Positions 7,883 through 16,861 of a stretch of 47,187 bases of DNA are shown piece by piece; position 1 is the first letter of the stretch, and every line of letters begins with the position of its first letter. The position numbers and the translations under genes were made by a program. This stretch comes from an uncultured Methanofollis sp. (GTDB lineage: Archaea > Halobacteriota > Methanomicrobia > Methanomicrobiales > Methanofollaceae). The stretch lies in NCBI RefSeq assembly GCF_937919355.1, contig NZ_CALFSA010000016.1, positions 1 through 47,187 on the forward strand, read 5' to 3'. The notes below the pieces were generated by a model. It was not told where the DNA came from. It searched no databases and worked only from the letters and a program-made list of their open reading frames with translations.

Positions 7883-8911
7883 ATGAGCGACCGCCGCATT
7901 CTTGCGATCGATGTGGGACGGGGGACGCAGGACGTCCTCCTCTACGACCCCGACCAACCGACCGAGAATTCGGTCAAACTCGTCCTCCCCTCCCCGACGG
8001 TCGTCGTCGGCAACGCCATACGCGAGGCAGCACGCTCCGGCCGTCCCGTCCACCTGGAAGGCAGGTGCATGGGCGGCGGCGGGACCGTCACGGCGGTGCA
8101 GAAGGCCCTTGTTGCTGGCGTCCCTGTCAGCGCCACCCCTGCGGCGGCGCTCACCATCCACGACGACCCCGACCGCGTGCGGGCGCTCGGTGTCGCCATC
8201 ACCGACACGGCGCCGGCAGACGCGGTGACGGTGCGGACTGCCGACTATATGGAGAAAGAACTCCGGTCGGCCCTCTCCCTCTTCGGCGTGCCCTATCCCG
8301 AAAGGATCGCGATCGCCGTGCAGGACCACGGTTTCGCGCCGAAGACCTCCAACCGCGTCCACCGCTTTGCGGTCTTCCTGGACCTTCTGGAGAAGGGGGA
8401 CTGGGACCTCTTCGCCCTCGCCCCGGACCCGCCGCACCCCTCGATGTCCCGGATACAGGCGGTCCTTGAAGGTGCCCCCGGTGCCCTCGTCACCGACACA
8501 GGACCTGTGGCGGCGATCGGCACCCTCCTTGACCCGAGGGTCGCGGAGATGGCGGAGACGGGTGTCACGCTCGTGAACGCCGGCAACGGCCACACCCTCG
8601 CCTTCACCCTGAAGGGCGGCCGTGTCTCTGGCATCTTCGAGCACCACACCTCCTCTCTCGACCCGGAGAAACTGAAACTCTACATCAGGAAACTCCAGGA
8701 CGGCACCCTGACGAACCAGGAGATCTTCGATGACGGCGGGCACGGCGCCGCGGTCAGGGAGGCGACGGGTGCGACACCGGTCGCCGTCACAGGGCCGAAC
8801 AGGAAGCGCCTCCTCCCCGACGCCTATCAGGCGTCGCCCTTCGGCGACATGATGCTCACCGGGTGCTTCGGTCTCCTGGAGGTCTGGAAGAAGAGACGGG
8901 GCGGGATCTGA
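7883..8911 (+). CDS. DUF1786 family protein, ASKHA-like fold
   Basis: Protein of 342 residues matching an archaeal/anaerobe family called DUF1786, whose database label as a putative pyruvate formate-lyase activating enzyme is unproven. The N-terminus ILAIDVGRGTQDVLLYD (about 6-22) and the later NAGNGHTLAF resemble the two phosphate-binding loops of actin/sugar-kinase (ASKHA) ATPases. It has no CxxxCxxC radical-SAM motif, so it is not a conventional NrdG. Start: ATG 7883, with GGGAG about 8 bases upstream, is preferred; GTG 7877 overlapping the nrdD stop is the alternative. Third gene of the redoxin-nrdD operon, so a role in reductase maturation or nucleotide sensing is a reasonable inference. 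Confidence 0.75.
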   Translation: MSDRRILAIDVGRGTQDVLLYDPDQPTENSVKLVLPSPTVVVGNAIREAARSGRPVHLEGRCMGGGGTVTAVQKALVAGVPVSATPAAALTIHDDPDRVRALGVAITDTAPADAVTVRTADYMEKELRSALSLFGVPYPERIAIAVQDHGFAPKTSNRVHRFAVFLDLLEKGDWDLFALAPDPPHPSMSRIQAVLEGAPGALVTDTGPVAAIGTLLDPRVAEMAETGVTLVNAGNGHTLAFTLKGGRVSGIFEHHTSSLDPEKLKLYIRKLQDGTLTNQEIFDDGGHGAAVREATGATPVAVTGPNRKRLLPDAYQASPFGDMMLTGCFGLLEVWKKRRGGI

Positions 8912-9108
8912 TCCTCCCCCCTCTGCAGAACTCATTCCTCTACTATTTTCCAATTTTTCGTGTTCTTTCCCGGATATCACAACATTTACGGTTATTTTTT
9001 GTTTCTGGAACTTTTGAAATGACATATTCTCAACCATAACATCGAAAACTGTATATTGTGCAATAGGTGAATATCCTATGACTATACGGATTTTTCGAGT
9101 CCCCTCCT

Positions 9109-9891
9109 ATGATGTTGTGCGCAAAAAAGAAAATTCTGGTCGTTGAAGACGATGCCATCCTCTCCGGCTTTACGGCAATGATGCTCGGGAGACTGGGATA
9201 TGACGTCGCCGGCCAGGTCTCGACGGTCACGGACGCCTTCAGGCAGATTACAGAGACAGTCCCTGACCTCGTCCTCATGGACATCTATCTTGGCACCGAG
9301 TTCGACGGTATCGATGCCGCAGACTATGTCTACCATTTTTTCTACACCCCTGTTGTGTTCCTGACCGGAAATACTGATTTTGAAGTCATTGAGCGGGCGA
9401 AAGGTGCGGATCCGTTTGGCTACGTGGTCAAGCCCTTCACAAAGGACGGCCTCTATGCCACCATCGAGGTGGCCTTCAATGCGTACTGTGCCGCCAACCC
9501 CGCCCTCCAGAAGGGGAAGGAGAAGTTCCTCTCTCTCCTGAGCGGAGATGAGGGATATATCATCGTTGATGTTCGCGGCAGGGTGATCTTTATGAACCGC
9601 TATGCCGAGCACCTCACCGGCAGGGAGTACGGGATTTCTTTCCTGAAACCTCTCCCGGGTGTCCTTCAGATGCGGGACAGGCAGGCGGGCAACCGATTCA
9701 GCAGTCTGACCTATTCCCAGGACATCACGCACACTGCCATGCTGAACCAGACCCATCTGGTGGCGGTCCAGTCTTCCGGCGGGAAGTCCAGGAATGCAAA
9801 AATCTCGGTCCGCATGGTGAAGAACAGGGAGAGTGCCGTGATCGGATATGTGGTCCGCTTGGAGCAGGTCTTCGGCACCGTCGCGGTCTGA
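9109..9891 (+). CDS. Response regulator with receiver and PAS-like domain
   Basis: Cytoplasmic signalling protein of 260 residues. Receiver domain at about 6-125: acidic pocket E13, D14 and D15, phospho-acceptor D58 (LVLMDIYL), T86 in FLTGNTD and K108 in VVKPF. It is followed by a PAS-like domain (about 140-250: GYIIVDVRGRVIFMNRYAEHLTG). No histidine kinase, DNA-binding or output domain is present, so it probably relays a signal to a partner kinase or another regulator. Such short receiver-PAS proteins are common in Methanomicrobiales. Upstream, 8912-9108 is AT-rich with a TATA-like CTGTATATTG near 9050. ATG 9112 directly after the chosen start is an equal alternative. Confidence 0.85.
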   Translation: MMLCAKKKILVVEDDAILSGFTAMMLGRLGYDVAGQVSTVTDAFRQITETVPDLVLMDIYLGTEFDGIDAADYVYHFFYTPVVFLTGNTDFEVIERAKGADPFGYVVKPFTKDGLYATIEVAFNAYCAANPALQKGKEKFLSLLSGDEGYIIVDVRGRVIFMNRYAEHLTGREYGISFLKPLPGVLQMRDRQAGNRFSSLTYSQDITHTAMLNQTHLVAVQSSGGKSRNAKISVRMVKNRESAVIGYVVRLEQVFGTVAV

Positions 9892-9906
9892 GATCCTGTG
9901 TGTACG

Positions 9907-10422
9907 TCACGCCCCCAGCGTGGCGATGACGTCCACGATCATCTCGTTGAACCTGATGTCGACGGTGTACCGCCCTGACGCGTAGACGGTTATGCTTCCT
10001 TTTTCTTTCTGGCCGAATGACCCCTTCTCCCCTGCCGGCAGGCCATACCCGTCCTCTGCGACAAGGTCGCCCTCGCCGTCGAAGACCCTGACGACGAACC
10101 AGGAGTCCGGCGAGGGGGAGAGGCGGGATGAGTCCCCTGTCCGGGCGACCAGCCGCGGCTGCACGGTGTACTCGATCTCCATCGGCGGCGTCGTCAGGTC
10201 CACCGGCACGGTGAAGGTCCGGTTCTCAAAGTCGTCCGATGTGTACCTGAAGACCTCGCCGGCTGAAAGCATCGCCGGCGTGGGGAGAGGTGTCGGCGTC
10301 GACGGCCCCGGTGTATCATCTACGGTGCCTCCTCCTCCCCATGGCGGGGCGGTGGCCAGGGTTGCGGCGAGGAGGAGCACCCCGAAGAGGATGGCGACGG
10401 CGGTCTCTGTTCTTCTTTTCAT
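9907..10422 (-). CDS. Small exported protein, last gene of the tubulin-like operon
   Basis: Protein of 171 residues that I do not recognise. It has a clear N-terminal export signal or anchor: KRR, then a hydrophobic stretch AVAILFGVLLLAATLATA (about 8-25). A Gly/Thr/Pro-rich linker follows (TPTPLPTPA), typical of archaeal cell-surface proteins. The globular part (about 55-171) is predicted mostly beta. It lies 8 bases after the GTPase gene and is last in the operon 15714-9907, so it probably serves the same envelope-associated process from outside the membrane. Function unknown. Confidence 0.75.
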   Translation of the reverse strand: MKRRTETAVAILFGVLLLAATLATAPPWGGGGTVDDTPGPSTPTPLPTPAMLSAGEVFRYTSDDFENRTFTVPVDLTTPPMEIEYTVQPRLVARTGDSSRLSPSPDSWFVVRVFDGEGDLVAEDGYGLPAGEKGSFGQKEKGSITVYASGRYTVDIRFNEMIVDVIATLGA

Positions 10423-10430
10423 CTCCTCCC

Positions 10431-11819
10431 TCAGAACCCGAACCTCACGACCTCACCCACCCTCCAGGGATAGATCTGGCGGAGGGCGTCCCTCCCCTCT
10501 CCGGGTTCCAGCATTGCGTCGACACTGACCGCAAAGAAGGAGACCGGGACAGAGAGAGCGCGGTTGTGGATCTCGTGGAATGTGCTGACCCCGAGGAGGA
10601 AGTCGTAGATCTCCCTCTCGGTCCGCGCCGCCTCCTCCGATGTCTCTTCGACGTCCTTGATACGCCTGACCCTGTCGGTCTTTGTCACGACAAACCCGTA
10701 TGCCCGGTCACCCCCGAAGAGGTCCATCAACCGCGAGTAGTGACCGAAGAGGTGTGTCAGCGCCTCCCTCCCCCGCCCGTGGAAGTCGACGATATAGTCG
10801 CCGTCGATGAGGAAGAGGATCTTCCCGGCCGTCTCCATGCGGCGGTACAGGCAGGCGGCGACGACGGCGTCCATGACACCGGCGAGGGCGTCGGCATGCT
10901 CCTCCTTCAACCGTTTGAGGTACCTGAAACTCCCAAACCTTGCCCTGACACTCTCCTCGTCGGCCCCGCTTGCGGCGGCGACCCTGGCGACGGCCTCTGC
11001 ATAGTGCGCCGGGTCGAGCATGGTCGTGTACCGCCCGGCATAGTCGATGACTCCTGCCTCGATGGGGACGAAACCATATTTCTTTCCTGACAGGAGGTAG
11101 AAGGCCAGGTCCTCCTCCCCTGTGGGTTTCGGGAGGCGCCCCCCTTCCAGACCCGAAAGGAGGTCTTCGAGCCGCATCGCCTCCTCGTCTGGCCCGAGTA
11201 TCACCTCCTGCCGCCTGCCGGCGAACTCGCCCACGAAGAGAGTGTACAGGGCGAGGAAAAGAAGGGTCTTCCCCGACCCGGTTGGGCCGAGGATGACGAT
11301 ATCTGAGGCCCCGGTACCCCTGACACCCCACCCCACAAGGATGCCGAGGGCGAGGAGGATGGCTATCCCGCCGGCCGTCAGGAGGGCCCGGTCCCACGAC
11401 GCAAGGAGGAGGACTGACACCCCAAGGGTGACCAGGAGGATTTTTGCTGTGAGGCGGACGGCGTCGGCAAGGGTGTCGAAGCGGTTCTGGAAGAAGGAGA
11501 GTGCCGTTGCCGTCACGCCGGCGAGCATTCCAGCGGCGACGGCCGCGGCCGCCGGTGCCCCGGCGAAGTGTGCGACGGCGACGGGTACCACAATCGCAAG
11601 GACGATCTCTCCTCCTTTCCTGGACCTCTCCTCGATCAGGAGGCCGCAGGATGCCGGGACGAGAAAGCCGAGGAGGATGCCGAGGGCGTATGACAGGAGG
11701 GGTGGCAGGGGCCCGGCGAGGGCGAGAGGGACGACCAGGAACAGCGCCCCCGAGAGTGCGAGACCGACTGCGGCGATGGCCCCCTCCCGGATCAACCTGT
11801 CCCTGTAGCGCACCCTCAT
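10431..11819 (-). CDS. Multi-TM membrane GTPase
   Basis: 462 residues in two parts. Residues about 10-165 hold six or so hydrophobic helices. The cytoplasmic part has a P-loop NTPase: Walker A GPTGSGKT (178-185), a switch II-like DYAG (259-262), and a G4-like TKTD (379-382) after the strand YGFVV. TKTD in place of NKxD and the DxxG motif point to a TRAFAC-type GTPase. A second acidic strand, ILFLIDGDY, lies near 334-342. The ATG overlaps the stop of the tubulin-like gene by four bases (11816-11819). Membrane GTPases beside divergent tubulin-family genes have been noted in comparative genomics; coupling between the two nucleotide switches is inferred. Confidence 0.82.
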   Translation of the reverse strand: MRVRYRDRLIREGAIAAVGLALSGALFLVVPLALAGPLPPLLSYALGILLGFLVPASCGLLIEERSRKGGEIVLAIVVPVAVAHFAGAPAAAAVAAGMLAGVTATALSFFQNRFDTLADAVRLTAKILLVTLGVSVLLLASWDRALLTAGGIAILLALGILVGWGVRGTGASDIVILGPTGSGKTLLFLALYTLFVGEFAGRRQEVILGPDEEAMRLEDLLSGLEGGRLPKPTGEEDLAFYLLSGKKYGFVPIEAGVIDYAGRYTTMLDPAHYAEAVARVAAASGADEESVRARFGSFRYLKRLKEEHADALAGVMDAVVAACLYRRMETAGKILFLIDGDYIVDFHGRGREALTHLFGHYSRLMDLFGGDRAYGFVVTKTDRVRRIKDVEETSEEAARTEREIYDFLLGVSTFHEIHNRALSVPVSFFAVSVDAMLEPGEGRDALRQIYPWRVGEVVRFGF

Positions 11820-14800
11820 CTGGGGAGCGCCTCCCTGATCCCCCGGATCGTGTACATCCCCAGGACCGTGCCCGATATATTCTCCCCTTTCTTCTCCTGG
11901 TTCGACATTTTGCCCGCGTCTTTCAGGTCCAGGATCGCTTTTCTCGTGATATATTCACCTTCGTGCATCCTGAGGACATGGTGGAGGATGTTGTCCCTGT
12001 TCTTCTCGTAGATCTCCCAGTACCCCCCGCCGGCGATGAGGGGCGAGATATTGTCCAGGAACCCGGCGGCGACGACGAAGGTGAGGGCGACCTCCCATGG
12101 GCGTGCGTGGCCGTGCGTGACCAGGCGCGAGTCGTTGATGTTCCGCAGGGCGAGAGTCTCGTTGATCTCGCGGGTCATCTGGTCGCCGACACGGGCACTG
12201 GCGATAGTCCGTGCGATATAGTCAGATGGCGTTGCTATCACCAACCCCGCCTTCCCGAAGTTCCACCTCTCTGTGGCGCTGATCGGGATCATCAGGTTGT
12301 GGATGCCCAGTTTGTAGTTGTCGATGAGGTGCTTGTAGGTCGCCGTTATCTCGGCGATGAGTTTGTCCAGTTCCCGCCGTCCGTTGTCGTCCCAGTCCAG
12401 GTCGCGGAGGGAAGAGTCCTCGCGGATCAGGGAGAGAATACGCGGGTTGATCTCCCCGAACCTCGTCATGTACATCCCCTTTTTGGTCATGGTGTCGTGG
12501 CTCTTCTGCTCGTTGACGCGCACGACCGTCGAGAAGAAGACCTTGTAGTGCCTGTTGATGTCCCGGCGGTGCGGGAATGTGCCGTCGGCCACCTCCTCCG
12601 TGCGTATCAGGGCGTTCTGGAACATCTTCTTCGCGTCGAGACGCCTCTTGATCTCCAGCACCTCCCCTTCCTGCCCCGAGTATTTCTCCGAAAACTGCTC
12701 CTGTGCGAGGAGACCGGCGACAAGGCGCTCCCTGAGGGCGGTGCGGATCGTGCCGCGGTCGCCTCTCTCGAAGATCTCCACAATCCCTGCGGGGTCGTCG
12801 ACAGGGACGTGTGCAAAGACTGCATCGGTGATCTTTTTCCTGAACTCGTCGGCCCTCTTCCTGAGACTCGAACTGATGAAGTCAGGGGGGAGGTAGAGGT
12901 CGAAGGGGGCGTCGATCCTGAGGTTCCAGTAGCGTGCGTTCGCCTTGATGAACTCCTCGTTCTCCCTCCGGAGAGCGTCGTATTTCTTCTTCTCCCGTGC
13001 CGGTTTTTTGTTGATGATCCCGATGATCTTCGACCCGATGCCGCCTGCCTCGATCCTCCTGACCCGCATGTCGTGGTAGTAATAGAGGGCGACCGCCTCG
13101 ACAATGTCAGCGAGGCCGGAGAGGTTCTCGTCGATGTCGTGGGCGACGGCGGCGATGTCGCGCTGGACATCGGAGACCCCCGCGGCCCGGAGCCAGGTGT
13201 CCCTGTCCGCGGCCTTCACCTCCCCTTTCCTGAGGGCCGTGATGCCCCTGTTGATCGCCTCCTGCAACCCTTTTTCCGGCCCTTCGACCGCCTGGACCTT
13301 CTCTTTCAGGGTGACGTACTGGTCGAGGAGGATGTCTGTCCCGGAGAGTGTCTGGTCTGCTGATTTCTCCATGCTCTCCCTGCGGGCGTTCATCCGGTCA
13401 AGGTCGCCCTGTTTCTCCTGCATCTCCGCGTCGAGGAGGTGGATCTCCTCCTGCACCTCCTTCCGTCGGGCGGCGAGGTCGCGGATATAGGGTGCGACCT
13501 CCTCCCTCCCTTTCAGGGTCTCCATCAGGGCGGCATGCATCGCCTCGTCCTCGATAGCCGCGATCCTCTTGAAGGTCCGCGCCGTCGTCTCCAGGGCCTG
13601 GAAGGCCTCGGGCAGGATCCTGAAGAGTTTTCTGTCGATGTCGTCCTTCAGTTCCTCCTCCTTGACCGCCTGGGCGAAGTTCTTGACCCGCGAGATGAAC
13701 CCGACAAGGTCGTCGAATGTCCTGACCATGTCCAGGCGGAGTTCCGCGGGGATGTTGTTCTCGATGAAGAACTCGACGGCGATGTTAGTCTGGTAGTCAA
13801 GAAGTCTGCCGATCTCGTTCCGCCAGACCTTCTCGATGGTGCCGAACTCCTTTTTGATGTAGTCGAAGTCGCTCCTTGTCGGCGGGGCCTCTTTCGTCCG
13901 CCCGATCTCGTCAAGGAGGTCCCCGACCGCCAGGTTCAGCCGTTTCCTGCTTGCGGTGATCTCCTCCATCTCGCCGATGATCACCTCGTACTGGTCTTTG
14001 AAGGTCCGCAGCGCCTCGACAGGATAGGTGATGATATGTGCGTCGGCGAGGATGAACGATGAATACGGTTTTTTGGCGTCCCCGATGTTGATGTCCCCCT
14101 TTTCGAGGTGGAGGAAGTTCGTGAAGATGTACGGGAAGACGGCGTCGAACTCGTGCACCTCCTCACGGGCCTCCTCTCCCTTTTTGTACCCTGTCGGGCC
14201 GAGGGAGGTGAGCACGATGTAGTTGAAGAGGCGTTCGGTCTGGTTGAGGTATTCGAGTTCTGTCAGGGCGACGGCGGCGTTCAACTGCTCCTTCTCCCCC
14301 TCGACGGTGGTCGGGAGGACGACGAAGAGCCAGATCTGAGCGGTCTCGCCCCTCTGCCCCCTGATATAACGGGCGAGGTCGATGAACATGCCCGACCCTG
14401 TCCCGCCGCCGAGGCCGACGACGATGGCGGTCGTCCCCATCGTCGAGAACATGGGAAAGCCGCCGGCCTGGCCCTCGTTGATCACCTTGTAGAAGATCGC
14501 CTTGGAGATCGCCCGGCGCCTGTGCACCCCGCCGCCGAAGTCGTCGGTGACGAAGGGGTCGATCGTCCTGAGTTCGTCGAAGTGCAGACCTTTCTCGGAC
14601 GGGTCGTTCAGCCACCAGACCCTCGTCCCCGGTTCGGACTTGGTGGCCTTGATCTTCTCGGCGATGTCGAGGCCGGCAAGGTCGGAGACCTGACTGATGT
14701 TTGCCAGGTTCGGGAGGTACAGGGCTTCGTATTCGACGTTGCCCCGCCCGCCGAAGGACTCCACTCTGCCGAGCACCTCGTCGCGCTGCTTTTCGTCCTG

Positions 14801-14989
14801 ATACCTCTCGTTGGCGTCGGTGTCCATCGTGTAGACGGAGAGGTGCCTGCCGCCCAGGGAATAGTGCTGCAGGAACCATTCCTGCCTGCAGATCTCCCCG
14901 ACAAGTTTCTTTCCGCACCCTCCGAGTCCGCAGATCGTCAGGTCTGTCGGCAACTGGAGGGGCGGTCCTGAAGGTTGTGCCCCGTTCAT
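11816..14989 (-). CDS. Large tubulin/FtsZ-superfamily protein (Tubulin_2/FtsZl-1-like)
   Basis: 1057 residues. The N-terminal GTPase domain has the glycine-rich opening ICGLGGCGKKLV (19-30) and the tubulin signature GLGGGTGSGMF (192-202, core GGGTGSG 194-200) after the strand TAIVVGLG. The core signature is intact, so GTP binding is plausible. A long charged region with coiled-coil character (about 490-580, including AARRKEVQEEIHLLDAEMQE) is followed by a C-terminal part that I cannot assign. It is much larger than FtsZ (about 370) or CetZ and has no CetZ or FtsZ C-terminal motif. It resembles the divergent tubulin-like families proposed to act in membrane remodelling. It overlaps the genes on both sides by four bases. 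Confidence 0.85.
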   Translation of the reverse strand: MNGAQPSGPPLQLPTDLTICGLGGCGKKLVGEICRQEWFLQHYSLGGRHLSVYTMDTDANERYQDEKQRDEVLGRVESFGGRGNVEYEALYLPNLANISQVSDLAGLDIAEKIKATKSEPGTRVWWLNDPSEKGLHFDELRTIDPFVTDDFGGGVHRRRAISKAIFYKVINEGQAGGFPMFSTMGTTAIVVGLGGGTGSGMFIDLARYIRGQRGETAQIWLFVVLPTTVEGEKEQLNAAVALTELEYLNQTERLFNYIVLTSLGPTGYKKGEEAREEVHEFDAVFPYIFTNFLHLEKGDINIGDAKKPYSSFILADAHIITYPVEALRTFKDQYEVIIGEMEEITASRKRLNLAVGDLLDEIGRTKEAPPTRSDFDYIKKEFGTIEKVWRNEIGRLLDYQTNIAVEFFIENNIPAELRLDMVRTFDDLVGFISRVKNFAQAVKEEELKDDIDRKLFRILPEAFQALETTARTFKRIAAIEDEAMHAALMETLKGREEVAPYIRDLAARRKEVQEEIHLLDAEMQEKQGDLDRMNARRESMEKSADQTLSGTDILLDQYVTLKEKVQAVEGPEKGLQEAINRGITALRKGEVKAADRDTWLRAAGVSDVQRDIAAVAHDIDENLSGLADIVEAVALYYYHDMRVRRIEAGGIGSKIIGIINKKPAREKKKYDALRRENEEFIKANARYWNLRIDAPFDLYLPPDFISSSLRKRADEFRKKITDAVFAHVPVDDPAGIVEIFERGDRGTIRTALRERLVAGLLAQEQFSEKYSGQEGEVLEIKRRLDAKKMFQNALIRTEEVADGTFPHRRDINRHYKVFFSTVVRVNEQKSHDTMTKKGMYMTRFGEINPRILSLIREDSSLRDLDWDDNGRRELDKLIAEITATYKHLIDNYKLGIHNLMIPISATERWNFGKAGLVIATPSDYIARTIASARVGDQMTREINETLALRNINDSRLVTHGHARPWEVALTFVVAAGFLDNISPLIAGGGYWEIYEKNRDNILHHVLRMHEGEYITRKAILDLKDAGKMSNQEKKGENISGTVLGMYTIRGIREALPR

Positions 14990-15714
14990 TCTTCATTCCC
15001 CCCTGATTCCCGTCCGCCTATCCATATCCCGGCGATCAGGGCCAGGACGGCGGTGAGGACGATCCCGCCGACCGTCCAGATGAGCGGCACCCCTGCGCCG
15101 CGTGAAATTTCGTAGTCGGCAAGGGCGTTCGCTTCATTGACAAGGCCCTTCTCGAAGAGGTCCTGGAGGTACGTCCTCATGAAGGGATCTGATATCTGGT
15201 TCAGTTTGGCCCTGAACTCGTCCACGGCGTCGACTGCGATGGAAAAGAGTCTGGTGTCGCTCTCCGCCAGGGGACGCCCCCTGTCATCGGTGAACCGCAC
15301 CCGGTAATAGGCATAGCCGCTCCTTTTCGGGTCGTAGGTGGTGAGGGTCACGGCGCCGCACTGGGTGACCTTCGTGACCGTCGGGGCCTGGCCGTGGATG
15401 CGGATGGAAAGGCCGTCTCCCCCTGTCGGCACGGCAAGGGTGGCGGGCGTGGTGTTGGTGGCGTTCCCCCCTCCAGACGGCGAGAGGAGGGGCGTGTCTC
15501 CCTGCTGTACAAGGTCGGTGTCGACGATGACAGTGTCGGCGGCGGGGGGGATGCCCGAGAGTGTCATCGTGAAGTCGACGACCTCCCCCTCTGTCACGGT
15601 GTCGGGTGGCGCCTCCTCGACGCCGACCTGTAGACCCGTTACCCCCGCCGGCATGCAGAGCAGGGCCACGAGAAGAAGCAGGTGTGCTCCTGTGGTGACC
15701 GCTCGTGCCGTCAT
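14986..15714 (-). CDS. Signal-peptide/TM surface protein, first gene of the tubulin-like operon
   Basis: 242 residues. Signal peptide at about 1-27 (hydrophobic core LLLLVALLCMPAG). An extracellular beta-rich domain follows (about 28-170: EGEVVDFTMTLSGIPP, typical of archaeal Ig/S-layer-like domains), then a helical stretch (about 180-205). One C-terminal membrane helix at about 212-232 is followed by a short cytoplasmic tail (GGRESGGNEE). Its stop overlaps the tubulin-like gene start by four bases (14986-14989). As the operon's leading gene and an anchored protein with an inward-facing tail, it could link the cytoplasmic tubulin-like protein to the surface; this is inference. No homologue recognised. 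Confidence 0.78.
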   Translation of the reverse strand: MTARAVTTGAHLLLLVALLCMPAGVTGLQVGVEEAPPDTVTEGEVVDFTMTLSGIPPAADTVIVDTDLVQQGDTPLLSPSGGGNATNTTPATLAVPTGGDGLSIRIHGQAPTVTKVTQCGAVTLTTYDPKRSGYAYYRVRFTDDRGRPLAESDTRLFSIAVDAVDEFRAKLNQISDPFMRTYLQDLFEKGLVNEANALADYEISRGAGVPLIWTVGGIVLTAVLALIAGIWIGGRESGGNEE

Positions 15715-15874
15715 GGTACATACCCCCCCATCCAGAACATACCCGTGAAAGGAGCATCATGGATTAAATCATTTCTCTCCCCGCGCCGGATTCTCTCTCA
15801 TGTATCAGGGATCATTCCTTCGTTTTCCGGAGATCTGCCTGCTTGAGGCTGTTGAAAATCTTCTGCAGACCGCC

Positions 15875-16801
15875 CTACCCTGCAATACCGATGCGGGCGA
15901 AGAGGCGGGGGGCGGCGGCCGAGATCCAGAGGCCGAGGGCCGCGGCCTGGAGGTAGACGACGACCGATGTCGCCGGTCCGGGTGCGGCCGCCGTGAGAGG
16001 GATCGTTATGGCCCAGATGAGGGCCGCACCGCCATACCCGGCGGCCAACCGCGCCGCCCGCTGCCGGAGACCGCCTCCGGCCGCGAACCTCCCCCCCTCC
16101 CACGCCGCCCCGGCGCCGATGCCGAGGACGGCGCCGGATGCATAAAGGGCATTCGAGAGGTCCCAGGGACCTGCGGCCGTCACGACCCCCGGGGCCGGCC
16201 CCAGGAGGAGGGCGACTACCGACGGTGCAAGGAGGAGGAGAGACCCGGCGCATGCAAGCCCTGCCTGCTTCGCCGGGGAAAATTTCCCGGCCCATGCTTC
16301 AGCAGGGCCTTCGAGGGCGAGAAAGAGGAGGAGGACCGCGGCCCCGAGGACCCACCCGACAATGACGTCGCTTGGAAAGTGGACCCCGAGGACGACGCGC
16401 GAGATCCCGGTGAGGACGACGATGCCGACTGCGGCGGCAGAAAACCACCTCTCCCGCACGAGGGTGGCCGCGTACCCCCAGAAACAGACGGCATTCTGGG
16501 CATGGCCCGAGGGCATGGAGAAGGAGGATTCGGTGGCATGGGCCTGCACATCCGTGCTCAACCAGTACGGCCGCGGCGTGTGGAAGAAGAGTTTTGCGGC
16601 GGCATTGACCCCACCGGAGACGGCGAGGAGAAGGCCGAGCCTCAGGCCTGCCCGCGGGTTTGCGCACCACCAGACCGCCGCGGTCACGAAGAAGAAAAAG
16701 GGTACGCTGAGCGCCGAGGCGGCGTGCATCAGGGGTTCGAGGCCGCCAAGATATGCCTGCGCCAGGACGACCCATCCGATCTCTGCTGTCGCCGGGTCCA
16801 T
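15875..16801 (-). CDS. PAP2-family membrane phosphatase
   Basis: Integral membrane phosphatase of 308 residues, acting on lipid phosphates or polyprenyl pyrophosphate. The three PAP2 catalytic motifs are complete: K70...R77-P78 (KLFFHTPRPYW), PSGH (97-100), and SR...H141...D145 (SRVVLGVHFPSD). About 40 residues separate motif 2 from the H of motif 3, which is normal. The N-terminal half carries helices 1-4; the extra C-terminal half (about 165-308) has further hydrophobic helices of no known role. The start is supported by GGGAGGAGG a few bases upstream of ATG 16801. It is divergent from the ABC operon, with about 60 bases between starts. It probably recycles lipid carriers for cell-surface glycan synthesis. 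Confidence 0.9.
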   Translation of the reverse strand: MDPATAEIGWVVLAQAYLGGLEPLMHAASALSVPFFFFVTAAVWWCANPRAGLRLGLLLAVSGGVNAAAKLFFHTPRPYWLSTDVQAHATESSFSMPSGHAQNAVCFWGYAATLVRERWFSAAAVGIVVLTGISRVVLGVHFPSDVIVGWVLGAAVLLLFLALEGPAEAWAGKFSPAKQAGLACAGSLLLLAPSVVALLLGPAPGVVTAAGPWDLSNALYASGAVLGIGAGAAWEGGRFAAGGGLRQRAARLAAGYGGAALIWAITIPLTAAAPGPATSVVVYLQAAALGLWISAAAPRLFARIGIAG

Positions 16802-16861
16802 GGTCCCTCCTCCCTTGGAGGGGATCGGCTATAGTGCTTCCCCCGGCGTCGCAATCCCTAT

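Noticed and set aside
7883..8911. NrdG-type radical-SAM activase
   Set aside because: No CxxxCxxC motif and the N-terminus is ASKHA-like, so the DUF1786 label is kept instead.
11501..13363. 620-codon open frame on the plus strand
   Set aside because: It is antisense to the tubulin-like and GTPase genes, whose frames carry clear motifs. Its product is Arg/Asp/Pro/Val-rich without any domain, as expected for a shadow in high-GC DNA.
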